Shown piece after piece: positions 38,157 to 51,889 of a stretch of DNA of 64,000 bases. This DNA is from Pogonophryne albipinna (lineage: Eukaryota > Chordata > Actinopteri > Perciformes > Artedidraconidae), in NCBI GenBank assembly GCA_028583405.1, contig JAPTMU010000061.1, forward strand, positions 631,764 to 695,763, read 5' to 3'. The notes beneath the pieces are model-generated. The model was given only the letters and a program-made list of their open reading frames with translations. It searched no databases and was not told the DNA's origin. The translations under genes and the position numbers were made by a program. Within the stretch, counting starts at the first letter, position 1; every line of letters begins with the position of its first letter.

Positions 38157-38820
38157 TTAAGGTTTAATATAATATATATAGACATTTTATTCATTGGGAT
38201 AAACCCCTTGAGATGCACCATCTCGTTTTCAAAGGGGTCCCGACAATAGCAACAACTTACAGACATACATAAACAAAAAGACAAAATGCAAAACATGACA
38301 CACAAGACAAACCACATACAGTCTGTTAAGTGAAATTCAAGCAATGCACACAATCATTACAATTTGAGACAGTCAAGCAAATCAGTTTCATCAATATCAG
38401 TTAATAACAAGTACAGACCAGTTGAAAGTGAGATAACAATGCATGTTTAAATATACCCAATGATGCAAGAGATCTAATAGCAGCAGGTAAAGTATTCCAG
38501 TCAGTTGGGGCTTTGAACATGAACGCTCTTCTGCCAATCCATTTTTTTGCAGAGGGGACAGAGAAATAAATCTGAACAGAATGTCTAACTTGATGATTTG
38601 GTGAGTAGGGTACAAAATACTGCTTTAAGGGGGATAGTTAAGATAAATGCATTTAAATATCAGCTGAAGCCAATGCATGTGTCTTCTTACATTTAAAGGC
38701 CATTTTAGTTGGTTATACATTGTGCAGGGATGTGTACGAAAAGGACAACCAAGAATAAATCTGCATAGTCTGTTGTAGGCTATGTTGAGTGGAGCAAGAT
38801 CTGATTTATGAGTTATATAA
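38157..38820 (-). mobile_element. LINE 3' fragment within the H4 spacer
   Basis: Minus-strand reading contains RRAFMFKAPTDWNTLPAAI, a segment typical of the region after RT in L2/CR1-type LINEs. It splits the H4 3' spacer, which continues at 38821. Confidence 0.65.
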
Positions 38821-38894
38821 TAACATATAATGTTAATCGACTGATGTGTGATATTACTGATATCGAAAGGAAATAGACTCTGAGTAATTTGGGT

Positions 38895-38910
38895 GGCTCT
38901 TAAAAGAGCC
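38895..38910 (-). terminator. Histone 3' stem-loop of H4 copy 2
   Basis: GGCTCTTAAAAGAGCC. The purine element after it is shortened compared with copy 1 (CTCAGAG in place of CTCAAAGAG on the gene strand). Confidence 0.96.
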
Positions 38911-38943
38911 GTTGTTTTTCCAGGTATGTCAGGGTGTAGATGT

Positions 38944-39267
<324 letters not shown>

Positions 39268-39316
39268 TTATGTCGGCTCGTTCAGAACGAATGAGTAGAA
39301 GCAGAATGACCGGCAG

Positions 39317-39377
39317 TTTTTATATATTCACTGCGGACCTAAGAGAAGACGGAGAGCGGGAAAGCGGCTGGGCGGGG
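39317..39377 (-). promoter_or_regulatory. H4 copy 2 promoter
   Basis: TATA at about 39319-39328, GGTCC (GGACC on + at 39335-39339), GC box (GGGCGGGG on + at 39370-39377), same layout as copy 1. Confidence 0.85.
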
Positions 39378-40195
39378 CCAACGCTGCAGCCTCCACATTA
39401 TCTTTCAAAACATTTTCTCTTCCTTCTAATATTGTTTATATAATTCAGTCAGGCTTTGTACTAAACGTTTGATGATTAAACGTTTGTTAATATGTAATAA
39501 AACCCTCAGATGCTTAATAACATTTATAATTGAAATAAGAACCTTTCTGAGATTAACATTACATTTAAAGTTGATCAGAGTATTCAAAAAAGACTCTTTC
39601 AGAGGATGAGTCCTGCAGCTGAAGTTACGGGCTACATGAGCAGATACCTCTTGTCCCACAGAGCCTCTTCATCTTACCTGCTTGTTGCGCATCACAGAAA
39701 CGAAATGACCAGCCAGCCAAACTACACATATTTGAAGCTTTGGCTTTGCAGCCAGGTGTTTTTATTTACTTGAAGGTGTGCATGTATGACTGTGTATGTC
39801 TGTTTGCTAAAGAGACATTATCAAAGGACTTTGAAGTTCCAAACAATTCAAAACATCAAGGTCAAGCTGGGTCAAGATCATACATTCGCTTGCCTCAAAT
39901 GAAACAGCACAAATTAATTTAAAGTTAAAATTGAAGAGGAAGTAAAGCACGGCATGTCTCAACGGCTAATAATTTGTACTAATACTGCAGAGAAAAAAAC
40001 ACACCACCTCGTCTTTAAATTAAAAGTTGTGTTTTGCCTGAGCCATTGTGGAAAGTAGTTTGTAAACAAGGACTCTAAACTATTTACGTATCAAATATGT
40101 ATTTCATTTCGATTGATTTACATATCATCTATTTGAGTCATGGCGTGTTTGACACTTATTCAAAACAGAGGAACACGTCTATAGATGCAGTGGGT
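39378..40195. other. H4-H2B spacer
   Basis: No gene. Ends match the spacer 15971-17651; the Tx1-group LINE fragment of that spacer is absent here. Confidence 0.8.
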
Positions 40196-40211
40196 GGCTC
40201 TTAAAAGAGCC
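40196..40211 (-). terminator. Histone 3' stem-loop of H2B copy 4
   Basis: GGCTCTTAAAAGAGCC, perfect stem. Confidence 0.96.
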
Positions 40212-40241
40212 TTTGTGTTGTTGGTATGTCAGCAGCAGAGT

Positions 40242-40622
40242 TTACTTGGAGCTGGTGTACTTGGTCACGGCCTTGGTGCCCTCAGACACGGCGTGTTTAG
40301 CCAGCTCTCCGGGCAGCAGCAGGCGGACAGCGGTCTGGATCTCCCTGGAGGTGATGGTGCGGCGCTTGTTGTAGTGAGCCAGCCGAGAGGCCTCACCGGC
40401 GATGCGCTCAAAGATGTCGCTCACGAAGCAGTTCATGATGCCCATGGCCTTGGAGGAGATGCCGGTGTCGGGGTGGACCTGCTTCATCACCTTGTACACG
40501 TAGATGGCGTAGCTCTCCTTCCTGGACTTTCTCCTCTTCTTTCCGGTCTTGTTGACGCTCTTAGCGACGGCTTTCTTTGAGCCCTTCTTGGCCGCTTTGA
40601 CGGCGGGTGCTTCAGCAGGCAT
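40242..40622 (-). CDS. H2B: Histone H2B, copy 4
   Basis: Intact 126-residue H2B beginning [17 protein letters not shown]; otherwise the protein equals copy 3, with L45M, S64C, N67S and S87R. Thirty-two upstream in-frame codons are 5' UTR and promoter and are left out. Its flanks match copy 2 (17698), while its coding tail matches copy 3, which suggests conversion between copies. The octamer has one mismatch. Confidence 0.98.
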   Translation of the reverse strand: MPAEAPAVKAAKKGSKKAVAKSVNKTGKKRRKSRKESYAIYVYKVMKQVHPDTGISSKAMGIMNCFVSDIFERIAGEASRLAHYNKRRTITSREIQTAVRLLLPGELAKHAVSEGTKAVTKYTSSK

Positions 40623-40674
40623 GATGAGAGAGAGGTTGGTCAGACTCGGTGTCTCACAGACACAGCGCGATCTC

Positions 40675-40726
40675 TTTATATCCCCTCGATGCAAACAGAG
40701 CTGTGCTGTTGCTCGCACGGGATTGG
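40675..40726 (-). promoter_or_regulatory. H2B copy 4 promoter, octamer with one mismatch
   Basis: CCAAT (ATTGG on + at 40722-40726), octamer position ATGCAAAC on + at 40689-40696, TATA TTTATAT at about 40676-40682. Confidence 0.85.
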
Positions 40727-42708
40727 TTATCGTCTGCGCATGACTGGCTTACGATGTACTTTGATCAAATGTAGCCTATCTACTGTACTGTATTGTAAAA
40801 AGGGGAACAAAGTATTTAAACATTATTCTGCACCCCCCCCCCCGTTTTATGTCTTCTCCACAGTAATCAACGTATAACACGTCTAACATTAGTTAATGTA
40901 AGGTGCTTTGAGGACTTTGGAAAGCCCTCAAATAAATACCATCAATCAATAATTAATTCCAAATGTATTTCAATAGTCAGGAAAGGGATTCTCAGAGCAT
41001 CGTTATTGGTTGTCTGAATTGTAATCAATGTATTGTCACACTTTAACATGAATGAAGAAGGGCTTATTTACTAACTATTGGACACAGTTGTATTATTATA
41101 AACATGAGAGCACAACACAATTGTCTGAAAACATTTATTTTCACAGAGCACACCATTGCAATTTTTGATTGATCAAATTAATGTTTCACCTTTATAAACA
41201 TATTGTATATGTCTTGATTTAATGGCATGAACCATATTCCCTCTACTTTTTTGATGAACACAATAATTAGCATAATCTTGTATTGTATGTTTTAGTGTAA
41301 GTATAATTGTTGATATTTTAAAGTGTATCTTATTCTCTACGTGTATTTTGAAGAAGTCTCTATTCTGTGCTCTAATGGCCCAGACTTTGTCTAGGATATT
41401 CAGTTGTATTGTAGTTTTTACTTTATTTCCAATTATGTTATTAATTATTAGTATTTTAATGTCTTAATACATCTTTAGTTCAGTTTGTAGAACCCCCTGT
41501 TAACAGAGGATCCAGAGGAGAGTTGCTGTTCTACCATGATTGGAAACAATCTCAAAATGGTAACGTATTGAACTACTTTATGTCAATAAAACGGGTTTGT
41601 ATGTTGCTTTCCTAAAAGAGTGTTGAAAGAATATGTTTATTCACATTTCAAAGTAATTTGCTAAAAGGGCTTTTTGAATGATTTCTTCGATCTTCTCTTA
41701 GTTCAAATATATTCATCCTCTGAACCTCAGTTAACAGAACTCCTTGTAAGTATACATTCATATTGTATTGATGAGAAATGAAAACAGAATGTAATGTATT
41801 TATGATTCATTAGCAGTAGGCCAATGTTTAGCTTCAAACAGACGGCCATCAATGAAACATTTCAAACTAACTCATATGATATATACCTTTTACATCAGTT
41901 ATGTCACCAGGGGTCCTTAGGGGTTTCTGGTCTTCCAGCATCAGACTCCCTCGCCCCGCGACAAAGCAATGGGTAATGCTCAAAGACTTGTGTTCAGGTG
42001 ACTCCTCCCCTGATCTACATTTGAAAATGAAATATTAATTTATAAACAATCAGAAATAGACAGATATCTGGTTTATGCTCTTCAATCAGTCTGTTTTATA
42101 TCAACTCAATAAAATCAATACAACATGTTTTATTCTCTGTACAAAGCATGTGCTTTTGCATATGAAAGCAAATAACTCAAAGGTCACTGGAGACTTATTT
42201 TCATATATGTCATAAGTCCATTATTCTTGCAAAATAGCAAGCACTATTTTATTGTACTCTGTTTCTTCTTGCACTATTTTATTGTTTTATGTCCTATATT
42301 TATGTTGCATTGTTGGAGAAGCCTTGGACTTAAATATTGTCTTTACATATGTACACTGTAGCTGTGCACATAACAATAAAAGTATGTATCTCAGTCGGGT
42401 GATTCTTTCAAAATGTGTGCTATTGTTGATGAAGTCATGTGCTTTATTACCAACACGATTTCTATTTTAAAAAGGGATTAAATATGAATATATATATATA
42501 TTTACAACTCGGGACCCTTCCCCATTTTAAAGTACTTTCGGTTGGTTATGGTTTTTTATTTTCCGGTAACTTTTTATATATTGGTGAGGACCCTGATATA
42601 CGCTTAAAGTGACAGGTATTAAGGCATTTTAAAGTATTTTAAACATGATCTATATTAGCAGTAATATGAGCATCATAAAGACATCACTAGATCGTGTATA
42701 TATATTTG

Positions 42709-42747
<39 letters not shown>

Positions 42748-42777
42748 GTATGTGTATATATATATATATACACATAC

Positions 42778-42818
<41 letters not shown>

Positions 42819-42820
42819 TG

Positions 42821-42858
<38 letters not shown>

Positions 42859-43412
42859 TGTATATATATGGGAAACGGTATTCCGATCTTTCTGTCTGTA
42901 CACACAAACTGAAAGATTGACAATAAAGTTGATGTGATGGTTTACAGACTGATTGGAAACCCAAATAAAAGCTTTTTGATTTCATATTGTATAGAATATA
43001 ATCACAAATAAAGGAACATACACTTCTCCTCTCTTCTGCAGCACAGTTCATTATTATTCATGTATACAACTATTTATTTAATGTATAACTGCTCTTTAAT
43101 ATACTATTTACAGTTAGATTATATATCATTATTTAACAATGATGTAAAAACACCATCAGGAGAAAGTAGAGTATATGAGGGTCCAAGGACAGAGGGGGTC
43201 GTATTCACATTCTGTACAAACTGAGTCCACTGAGCCAAATGAAACATGTGTGATATTGGGCTGTATAAATAAACTCTGAGTACACTTGAGTCGTGGTGTG
43301 GCTCACTACAGAGGGAGAGTTCTCTCCATAGTACATTCAGCCTGCAGTAAAATGTGTCGAAATACAGAAACAGCTGATCAAAAAGGAGTCAACTCTCTGG
43401 ATTGAAGTGTGT
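40727..43412. other. Intergenic DNA with repeats
   Basis: No gene. 40773-40860 equals 18697-18780. A retroelement-like tail at 42300-42385 repeats 7160-7260. A long TA-rich tract is listed separately. Confidence 0.55.
42694..42868. repeat. Complex (TA)n tract with internal palindromes
   Basis: About 175 bp of TA repeats interrupted by TTTG, CATACATA and TGTATGTG. The middle part is self-complementary (TATGTATGTGTATATA against TATATACACATACATA), so it can form a cruciform. Confidence 0.9.
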
Positions 43413-43460
43413 GGCTCTTAAAAGAGCCTTTGTTGAGGTGGTGAAGCGGGATCAGGGTGT
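43413..43460 (-). pseudogene. H2A: Orphan H2A 3' end: stem-loop without a gene
   Basis: A perfect stem-loop (43413-43428) followed by the H2A 3' UTR (GAAGCGGGATCAGGGTGT), but at the place where the stop codon should be the sequence turns into ACAACGTGAAATAC. The whole coding region and promoter are gone. The upstream side also matches the H2A flank (AACTCTCTGGATTGAAGTGT). It lies 450 bp from H2A copy 3. Confidence 0.9.
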
Positions 43461-43879
43461 ACAACGTGAAATACAGATCTGTCTCTATATACATACCTGT
43501 AATTCTAGAAATACTGTGATTTCTTATTTTCCTATATTGTTGCACTGATCAAACAATACCTTTAAATTCTATGTTGACACACTGGGTCAACTTGTACAGA
43601 GGTTTGAAGTTAATGAGCACTAACAAGTATCAGCAACATCCATTTATTTGTTTAGTCTCAGTAGCCTACAAATTAAAAATACTCTCAAAAAGGTGAACCT
43701 TAATTAGTGAAGGTTTGGAAAATCTAGAGAAATGGTAATAAGTGTTTAAATAGCAGTAACAACACAATATACATCATTACACATCAGGACAGTGGAAACT
43801 ACAAATAAGACATTACAGTCGTGGAATACATAAACATAAAAGTGTTAGATGAAGGAAAGCTCTCTGGATAGAAGTGTGT
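43461..43879. other. Spacer between H2A relic and H2A copy 3
   Basis: No gene. 43755-43879 resembles the H2A 3' flank near 25845-25944. Confidence 0.7.
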
Positions 43880-43895
43880 GGCTCTTAAAAGAGCC
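43880..43895 (-). terminator. Histone 3' stem-loop of H2A copy 3
   Basis: GGCTCTTAAAAGAGCC, followed on the gene strand by CCAGAGAGC as for copy 2. Confidence 0.96.
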
Positions 43896-43926
43896 TTTGT
43901 TGTTTGTTGAAGCGGGATCAGGGTGT

Positions 43927-44313
<387 letters not shown>

Positions 44314-44370
44314 CTAGGTGATTATTCTTTGACGTTTCGAAGAAAGTAAGTCGATCAACGTTCTCACCAG

Positions 44371-44433
44371 ATTATATAGGAGCGCAGCTGTACGCTCATT
44401 GGTCAGATTCATCCGTAACTGTGATCGTCCAAT
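44371..44433 (-). promoter_or_regulatory. H2A copy 3 promoter
   Basis: Gene-strand CTATATAAT (44371-44379), CCAAT (ATTGG on + at 44398-44402), second CCAAT in + orientation at 44429-44433. Confidence 0.85.
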
Positions 44434-45295
44434 CAGAAAACAGGTCGGTCTGCCGCCTGAACTCTTTTCAGAATGAGACTGAATTTTCTGAAATTGTTTT
44501 CACCCTTTCAAAGATGAACATAAACTCCTGTAATTTAAGAAGCGAAAGTCTCAATGTGTAGAGAACATTAAGACATTCAAAAAGTGTCATACTTAATGAT
44601 TATTTACAGTGTGCAATTAACTTATTAAATAATATATTTCGTAATATTACACACCCACCTAAATACATGCAGCTGTTTGGGCTAAACATTTAACGGGGAA
44701 AAAATGATCATCAGTTGTAACTTATTTGTGTAGGTTGTAATTTGTGTAATGTCTATTTTTGTATCTTATCTTTATATTTTGAGGACATCTCTTATTTCAT
44801 ATTTTGATTTTAATAGTTTTGCTAGGTATTATTCATTCTGTCTTTGTATGCACCAAATATACCAAAGCAAATTCCTTGTATGTGTTAACCTACTTGGTAA
44901 TAAAACCTATTCTCATTCGTGTATATATACACACACACTGTACATACATTATATTTGCAGCACTTAACACATATATATATATATATATATATATATGAAA
45001 ATCTCCAGGTCGAAGTGATGTATAATACAAACACAAATATGTAAAAAAATACTGCTCAGAAAGTAAAATGAACAAAATGTAAATAGTAAAAGCCAGATCA
45101 CAGGAAGATGATCCAAGTGAGCATTGCAGTTTAATGTCACTACCACCAATTAATAATTTCAAAACCAGCTTAAAAAAAGAAGTGTGTTCACTTGCACCAT
45201 AAGTATTATTTTAGTTGTATTAAAATTGAAATTGTGTTATATTACGTATATTAGACACTTTGTAAGAGGAAAGCAGCAGTAGATTGTAAGTGGTT
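44434..45295. other. H2A-H2B spacer, copy of 8986-9848
   Basis: No gene; a (TA)n tract at 44970-44996. Confidence 0.85.
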
Positions 45296-45311
45296 GGCTC
45301 TTAAAAGAACC
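45296..45311 (-). terminator. Stem-loop of truncated H2B
   Basis: GGCTCTTAAAAGAACC on +, the same U-G wobble variant as after H2B copy 1. Confidence 0.93.
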
Positions 45312-45339
45312 GTTGGTTTGTAGCAGTAGCGGCAGCAGT

Positions 45340-45424
45340 TTACTTGGAGCTGGTGTACTTGGTCACGGCCTTGGTGCCCTCAGACACGGCGTGTTTAGCC
45401 AGCTCTCCGGTTAGCAGCAGGCGC
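45340..45424 (-). pseudogene. H2B: H2B pseudogene, only the last ~28 codons
   Basis: Reads the H2B C-terminus ([21 protein letters not shown] region) from the stop at 45340-45342 up to about 45424. There GCAGCAGGCG is joined to CAGGGTCGGCTCTAG, the end of a transposon-like sequence. The remainder of H2B is not found on the other side. It is the partner of H2B copy 1 in the duplicated H2A-H2B block. Confidence 0.93.
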
Positions 45425-45975
45425 AGGGTCGGCTCTAGAACAAATCGAATGGGGGGGCAATCATTTACCAAGGGGGGGGGCACACACTGCCGTCAACAAC
45501 CAACACACAAACACCAACGCAACTTCAATTTCAAAAAACATGCTGTAAAATATATTGTCTTTCACACACATTGCAGGGGTGTAGTGCTATGGTATAGTGC
45601 ACCTATGACTTGTGCATTCATGCACGGTTGTGGCACGACCACCAAAACAGAAACATATAAGGACAGAGGGTTTTGTTTTCTCATACTGATATTCTGCACA
45701 AACTGTGCTGTTGTATTTGCTGTAAAGTGTCTTTACTCTAGGTTATTTTTTATTATATGTACAGCACTTTGGTTCGACCAAAAATCGTTTCAAAATGTGC
45801 TATATAAATAAAACTTGATTCGATTTGATATGGACATAGGCCACCATATAAAAAATTGTTTAAATGTATTTAGTATCCTATCCATGTGAACATGTTTTAG
45901 GTGGGGGTGGAACTAACCTCCTCTAGGAGGGTCTGGGGGCATGCTCACCCGGGAAGATTATTTTTAAAATATTGA
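45425..45975. mobile_element. Transposon-like sequence joined to truncated H2B
   Basis: Begins CAGGGTCGGCTCTAGAAC, a hAT-type terminus common in fish repeats, followed by G-rich runs. It contains a GTGCTATATAAATAAAACTT-type segment at about 45799. The right end is not clear. Confidence 0.5.
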
Positions 45976-48507
45976 AGTTAAATGCATCAATCTGGTGCAC
46001 TTTGAGAGCAACATGAAGAGATCTATGGATAGCCTACATCTCTCAGCATCCATATGAAACAGAACTGTACACAGATTTAATTTTTCTTTATAGATATTTT
46101 ACTAATCACTCCACTTTTAAACTGTATTCTTGTGTTACTGTCCTATAGTATTGCATACCCGTTTTTAATGTATTCTCTTATTCTTTAATAACTATAATGA
46201 TCATATAAAGGTATTCCTCGCAAATACTTGTTTACATAAATGGTGACCAAACCGTTTGAGACCCACTGAGATAACCTACACTAAAGTTAACTATCTAAAC
46301 ACTGAGAGAGTCCTTACCTCAATGAGCTGAGGTTATACGATCCTCTCAGTCTGACAGGAGAGGACTCTCCTCCACCTTGGTGTAGAAACAGCTCTTTATA
46401 TCCGTTAGCATAGCTAGCTAACCAGATGCTAACAACAACATTCCACGTTACCGCTCGCGCACTCACAAAATGAGCTCGTGCCACACACACACAGAGCCGA
46501 GCTTGAATGAAACACAGAGACCCAGAAGTAGGCTACTTGTACTGTACTGTATATCATATTATTTTCGATGGCTTTACTGTATAATCAGTGTAACAGATGA
46601 ACAGATCGCCACTGGGCTTTCATCTAAACACACAGCCACGTAATGATTACAAAAAAAAGGTCGGGGTTCATTGGTCAAGCAACACACCAATCAGAGAGCA
46701 GCAGTGAGCACACCTCAGGCTGTGTTTTCTATTTGTATTCTTTATTTCTGATGTATTTCACACAAAAAACCTTTAGTGGAAACGTTTTCACTTATATGAT
46801 TAAAAAAAAAAAACGTCAAAGTGGCAAGGCTTAACCAGCCTTGGGGGCATACTTGCCAACCCTCCCGATTTTCGGGGGAGACTCTCGATCTCATTGCCCT
46901 CTCCCGGTTTCTTCCCGGGGTCATATTTCTCCCGCATTTCTCCCGATTTCTGACAAAATCAGATTTACTCAGGACTGTTTCCACTCGGACTTTAATACAG
47001 CTACACCATTGTTTGGTTTCCATGGTTGCGCGTCTCTTTAGCAGCGCTCGCAACTCAAAGTCTGAGAGGGTGAGGCAGATAGTCACAGAAAACTGAACAA
47101 GAATCGACAACACGACACTCTGCTCACTCCTGTCCTGTAAAATACAGCTCCAGCCCACACATATGCTCCATCAAGGATGGTGCTACAGGCTGCAAGACAT
47201 TGCACTTACCACTACAATAAGCATGTTAACGTTAATCTAATACAGCTCCGGCGATGAACATTGTCACTATTTTGACATTTTTATAGATCAAAATTGAACT
47301 ACAAGAATATATGGTAGATTAATCCATATTGAAAATAGGTGTCAGCTGCTACACTAATTATAATAGTTAGATTTCTTAATTAATTAAGATAAGATATTAC
47401 TGTATTGATCCCAATTTGGCAAATGTTTGTGTTGCTGCAGCATAACAAGAAAAACAAAATATAAGTTATTATATATACAAAAGTATGTGAGGGATGGAAT
47501 ATTAAATTGAATATATGTAAAATGTACACGTGATTTTACGTCCAAGAGCATCAGCAGCGCCATCTCTAAAATGGCGATACAGTCACTACCCATCATTTAC
47601 ATTTCACCGTGACATGGACAAAAATGTAACGTCAGCTTACCTCATGGCACGAATCCAGACTCTCCTTTGGAAAACATTGGCCGGGAAACGATAGAACGAG
47701 CACGTTTCATGCGAAGACCTGTGGCTGCAATCCGGAGCAAAGCAACAAACGCGTAGCTAACTAGTAGCGCTAGCTTTAGCTAACGTTAGCTAACGAAACA
47801 AACTGCCGAGTAAAATTGGAAAACACTGGTAATTAATTATTCTATAATTTGTAAAACTACGGTGTTAAAAACGACAATTTCAAAAATACAGATTCTAATG
47901 GTCAGATATAGATACACAGATACTAAAGATAGACAGGTAATTGCTTTCAAGAAGAACACGGGGGAAAACAAACTTAGCGGGAGTGTTTACGTGTTCGGTG
48001 TAATGACGTACAACGGCCTCCACACTTCCTGTAGTCCTATTCAGCCACTCGGTAACAACCATCGTTTTTCAGACACGTAAACTCTTCAAAAATCACCAGC
48101 GGGGTCACTGCTGATGTATTTAATGTCGTTGAACAAAGCGTGATTTCTCTCTTAAATTTGTGTCAACCACAGACATTATTTCGAGCTATTTTCCAAAACC
48201 CTATGGAGAAAATGCATTGCTTTTTGACGAAGGAACCGGAAGTGCTAAAAATGCTAACTTACTTCCGGGTTTTAGGACGCGTCAATGCGGTTCTCTATGG
48301 GGAGACAATTCAATGAGTTTTATCTAACTGTTAGGCTAAGTTACAATGCAAAGGTAGGCAATTCATTCCTTGAAGAGGCTCTGAAGCATTTTCTCTGGAA
48401 GTGCAACTCTCCTTAGCATTAATACCAACACGGTTTCTATTTAAAAAATGGATTAAATATAAATATAAATATAACTTTGTTGCTTTTTACCAACAATATC
48501 TTTATAG
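45976..48507. other. Repeat-rich intergenic DNA
   Basis: No gene supported. 46840-47000 (ACTTGCCAACCCTCCCGATT, repeated CTCCCG) looks like the end of a fish DNA transposon. 47385-47460 carries GATAAGATATTACTGTATTG, a repeat start related to 27490. 47760-47800 has GCTAGC/GCTAACG repeats. Confidence 0.45.
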
Positions 48508-48634
48508 TTGATGAGGAAGACTAAGAAATGGAAGAAGGGAATTTGGCCAAGCCATTTCCATTATCCAATATTATGCCAAACAGTCCTGATGTGCAATCCA
48601 TAATGCATAGCACAGATAGTCATTCTCAGCCTAG
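48508..48634 (+). other. Possible orphan exon (MEEGNLAKPFP)
   Basis: A 127-bp segment between a TTTATAG acceptor and a CTAG-GTACGT donor with an ATG frame MEEGNLAKPFPLSNIMPNS onwards. The following 75 bp match the intron-like sequence upstream of the HECT exons at 24790-24700 (reverse), so it may be an upstream exon of a related HECT gene. Not proven. Confidence 0.35.
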
Positions 48635-48739
48635 GTACGTATACAAATATATTACCAATTGTACATAATAACAGTGTAGCTTCATCAGAAATAACAAGAA
48701 AAAGGGACAAAGATCAAACGTTTAAACAAAAATGCCAAT

Positions 48740-48985
48740 ATTAATAAATTGAAAATACTGCTGCTGGTTTATAAAGCATTGAATGGTTTATCCGCAAGAT
48801 AAATGTCTGACCTCCTGCTAAATTATGAACCATCCAGATCTCTCAGGTCTTCAGGGACTGGTCAGCTTTCTGTCCCCAGAGTCAAAACTAAACATGGAGA
48901 AGCAGCGTTCAGTTATTATGCTCCAAATATCTGGAAAATTGCAAACATCAATACTCCAGGGTTTTGCAAAATTGTGAAAAATTGA
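48740..48985 (+). mobile_element. L2/CR1-type LINE 3' coding fragment
   Basis: Encodes YKALNGLSAR then, after an in-frame stop, MSDLLLNYEPSRSLRSSG and FSYYAPNIWK, the typical post-RT region of fish L2-like LINEs. Confidence 0.7.
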
Positions 48986-50280
48986 TGTTCAATTTTTGAG
49001 CTCACATCCCATTCTTTGTCCCCTACCATGCATGTCTTTTCGGTAGTTATTATAAGTTATAAGGACAAAAGGTCTGAAGGAGATACAGTAGCGATTACAA
49101 AAGTTAAAGTCACCTTACAGTTGTTCAGCTGCAGAGCTCTCTTTAGTTGAAAACACAAGCAGAGTGCACCTATATCCATATATCATGATAAATGTGCACC
49201 AACAGATGGATGAAATACATGTAAACATCAAACTTGGTTCATAGCTGAATTATGTTGGAAAATATGTAAGAGTTTGGGAACAGGTTTAAAGAGTCAAAGA
49301 ACAGGTTTTGCCAGGCAGTGTGAGACGCTGAACGACTGCACCTTAAGAAACTCCAGTAAGTGAACGACTCTGAAAGGGTCTCAAACTCTCCACTAACGAC
49401 GTGCACCTGGCCAACGACCTGTATTATTTTAATGTGGGTTTGAAAGACAATGGGACACAGAGGGACGTTAGCAGGCTGTTCAAGAGACGCTAATGTACAC
49501 CACATGCTCAAACAAAAGACTCAAATCATGTCTTATGGTAATAGTTTGTCTTCTCCTTAGTTGTCCTATAACGCTGTGAAGTTGAAGATTTGTCCACATT
49601 GAAGACAGAATGGGGCAACTGGAGGATTGTTGACATCCACCTGGATCACTCATCTTCTTCTTATATAGACGCATGATCTTTTTATCTTTCTGATCTTGGA
49701 CTACCTATGTTGTAAATGTATTATCTTTTTATTTTACGCACAACATGTATTGCTCGTCTGTCCGTCCTCTGTTGCTCTCCTTGATGTTAAAACCGCATTA
49801 ACTGTGCGCTTTCTTTGGGAGTCTTTCTCTCTAAAGTCCTTTAATAATTTACTGCAGGTATTTCCGCTGGGCACAATTTTTAAATTTAAAAGTTTTGAAA
49901 AATAGCGTCCACAAAGAAATTCAATAAACAAGAACATTGATTTAGTGTCAATAGTGTTAATACATATTTAATAGAAAATGTAAAAAAAAAAACATTGATA
50001 AAGAAATAACAAAATGACTCAAATTGAGACTGATCATGTTGTTATGTTATAGAATAAGCAGATGAATGAACCTGTGAGGATAAAAAAGGAAGTCCTTCAC
50101 AGTTTTAGGAAGCTTTGTGTTTTTTAATGATTTTCTCTGTTAATAAATAACAATAAATTGGGAAAAACTCATTTTCTGTTATGTCCTGTGTCAGAACTAA
50201 TCTCTACTCTAAACGCTGCAGCAACATGACGTTTGGACATTTAAGCTGCATGGAAAGCCTCTATTTTACAACTACAAATA
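48942..50280. repeat. Large inverted repeat, left arm
   Basis: About 1.3 kb that is repeated in reverse orientation at 52174-52455 and 54237-55331. It starts at GCAAACATCAATACTCCAG and ends near TTTTACAACTACAAAT. Arms differ by scattered changes, so the duplication is not fresh. No gene is visible. Confidence 0.9.
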
Positions 50281-50512
50281 CAAATGTTGTCTTATGTTCA
50301 GACACAAACTTTTCCAAATCCTTGACTTTTCCAAATCCTTGACTTGTTATACTACTGCTGCTTACTAATAAAACACTTGTAGGTACACCATAAACTCCAT
50401 TAAACTAATGCACACATTAATGGAGTGTCTGATCACTGAGAGTTAATAATGCTTGATGCACATGCAGCAGATATCACAGTACTTATTTATTGATATTGGC
50501 ATTTCTGTTTAA

Positions 50513-51180
<668 letters not shown>

Positions 51181-51679
51181 TTAATTGTTTGAGTTTTGTC
51201 CCTTTTATTTAATATTTCTGATAAAGCGACACTGAAGAAAGCTGTTATTGAGTAAACCTGAATATCATTTTTTATAAACAGGCTGAAAATGATTATCTGT
51301 ACTGTGTATTTATTGTGGGCTTGACCATCAGGGGGCTTTGGCATAATGGAAATGCATTGTCCAGATTTTCCTTTTCTTACAGTCTTTTTCATAAATTTTC
51401 TTCATTAACTATAAATATAATGTTGGTAAAAAGCAAAAGGCGAAAGAACATGAGGACAAGTAGACATTGTTTATTCTGTTTGTGTTTTTATTCGTCTTCC
51501 ACAGTTTAATTTGTTCCAACATACATCAGTAAAGTATTGCTGTTCAATGATATGTACAAAGTCACTTCTTCAACACAATCGTTTGGTGTGATTGACTGTT
51601 ATTATCTGATGCAACTATAAGCTGTCAGCGACAACCATGAAGACAAAAGAGTGATTACAGATTTGAAACCTCTGTCCCT

Positions 51680-51880
51680 TCAATTACATTCGTTCTGAGA
51701 GTTTGCTGAACTCAACTCTGTTACCATGAGGGGGGGACCACCAGGACCATACAATGCAACTCCGAGGTGGAGAGGCTCAGTGAATCTGGTCTCCACTCGG
51801 TGGAGGAGGGTCATGGTTTCAGAGAGTCTGTAGAAGCACAGGATATCTGCATCGTGATCCAGGTACACTCCTGGAACATA
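51680..51880 (-). pseudogene. TRIM-type SPRY domain fragment
   Basis: Minus-strand reading gives VPGVYLDHDADILCFYRLS, ETMTLLHRVETRFTEPLHLG and VALYGPGG, then ELSSANSQNECN and a stop. GVYLDH, LSFY-like and TFTEPL motifs are those of the PRY-SPRY end of fish TRIM proteins. A SINE cuts it off upstream at about 51885. No other part of the gene is on this strand. Confidence 0.8.
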
Positions 51881-51889
51881 AGACAACAT

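Noticed and set aside
42645..43051. Several IYIYIY frames
   Set aside because: Translation of the (TA)n tract.
46821..47158. Overlapping frames near the CTCCCG repeat
   Set aside because: Lie in a transposon-like terminal repeat; no protein similarity recognised.
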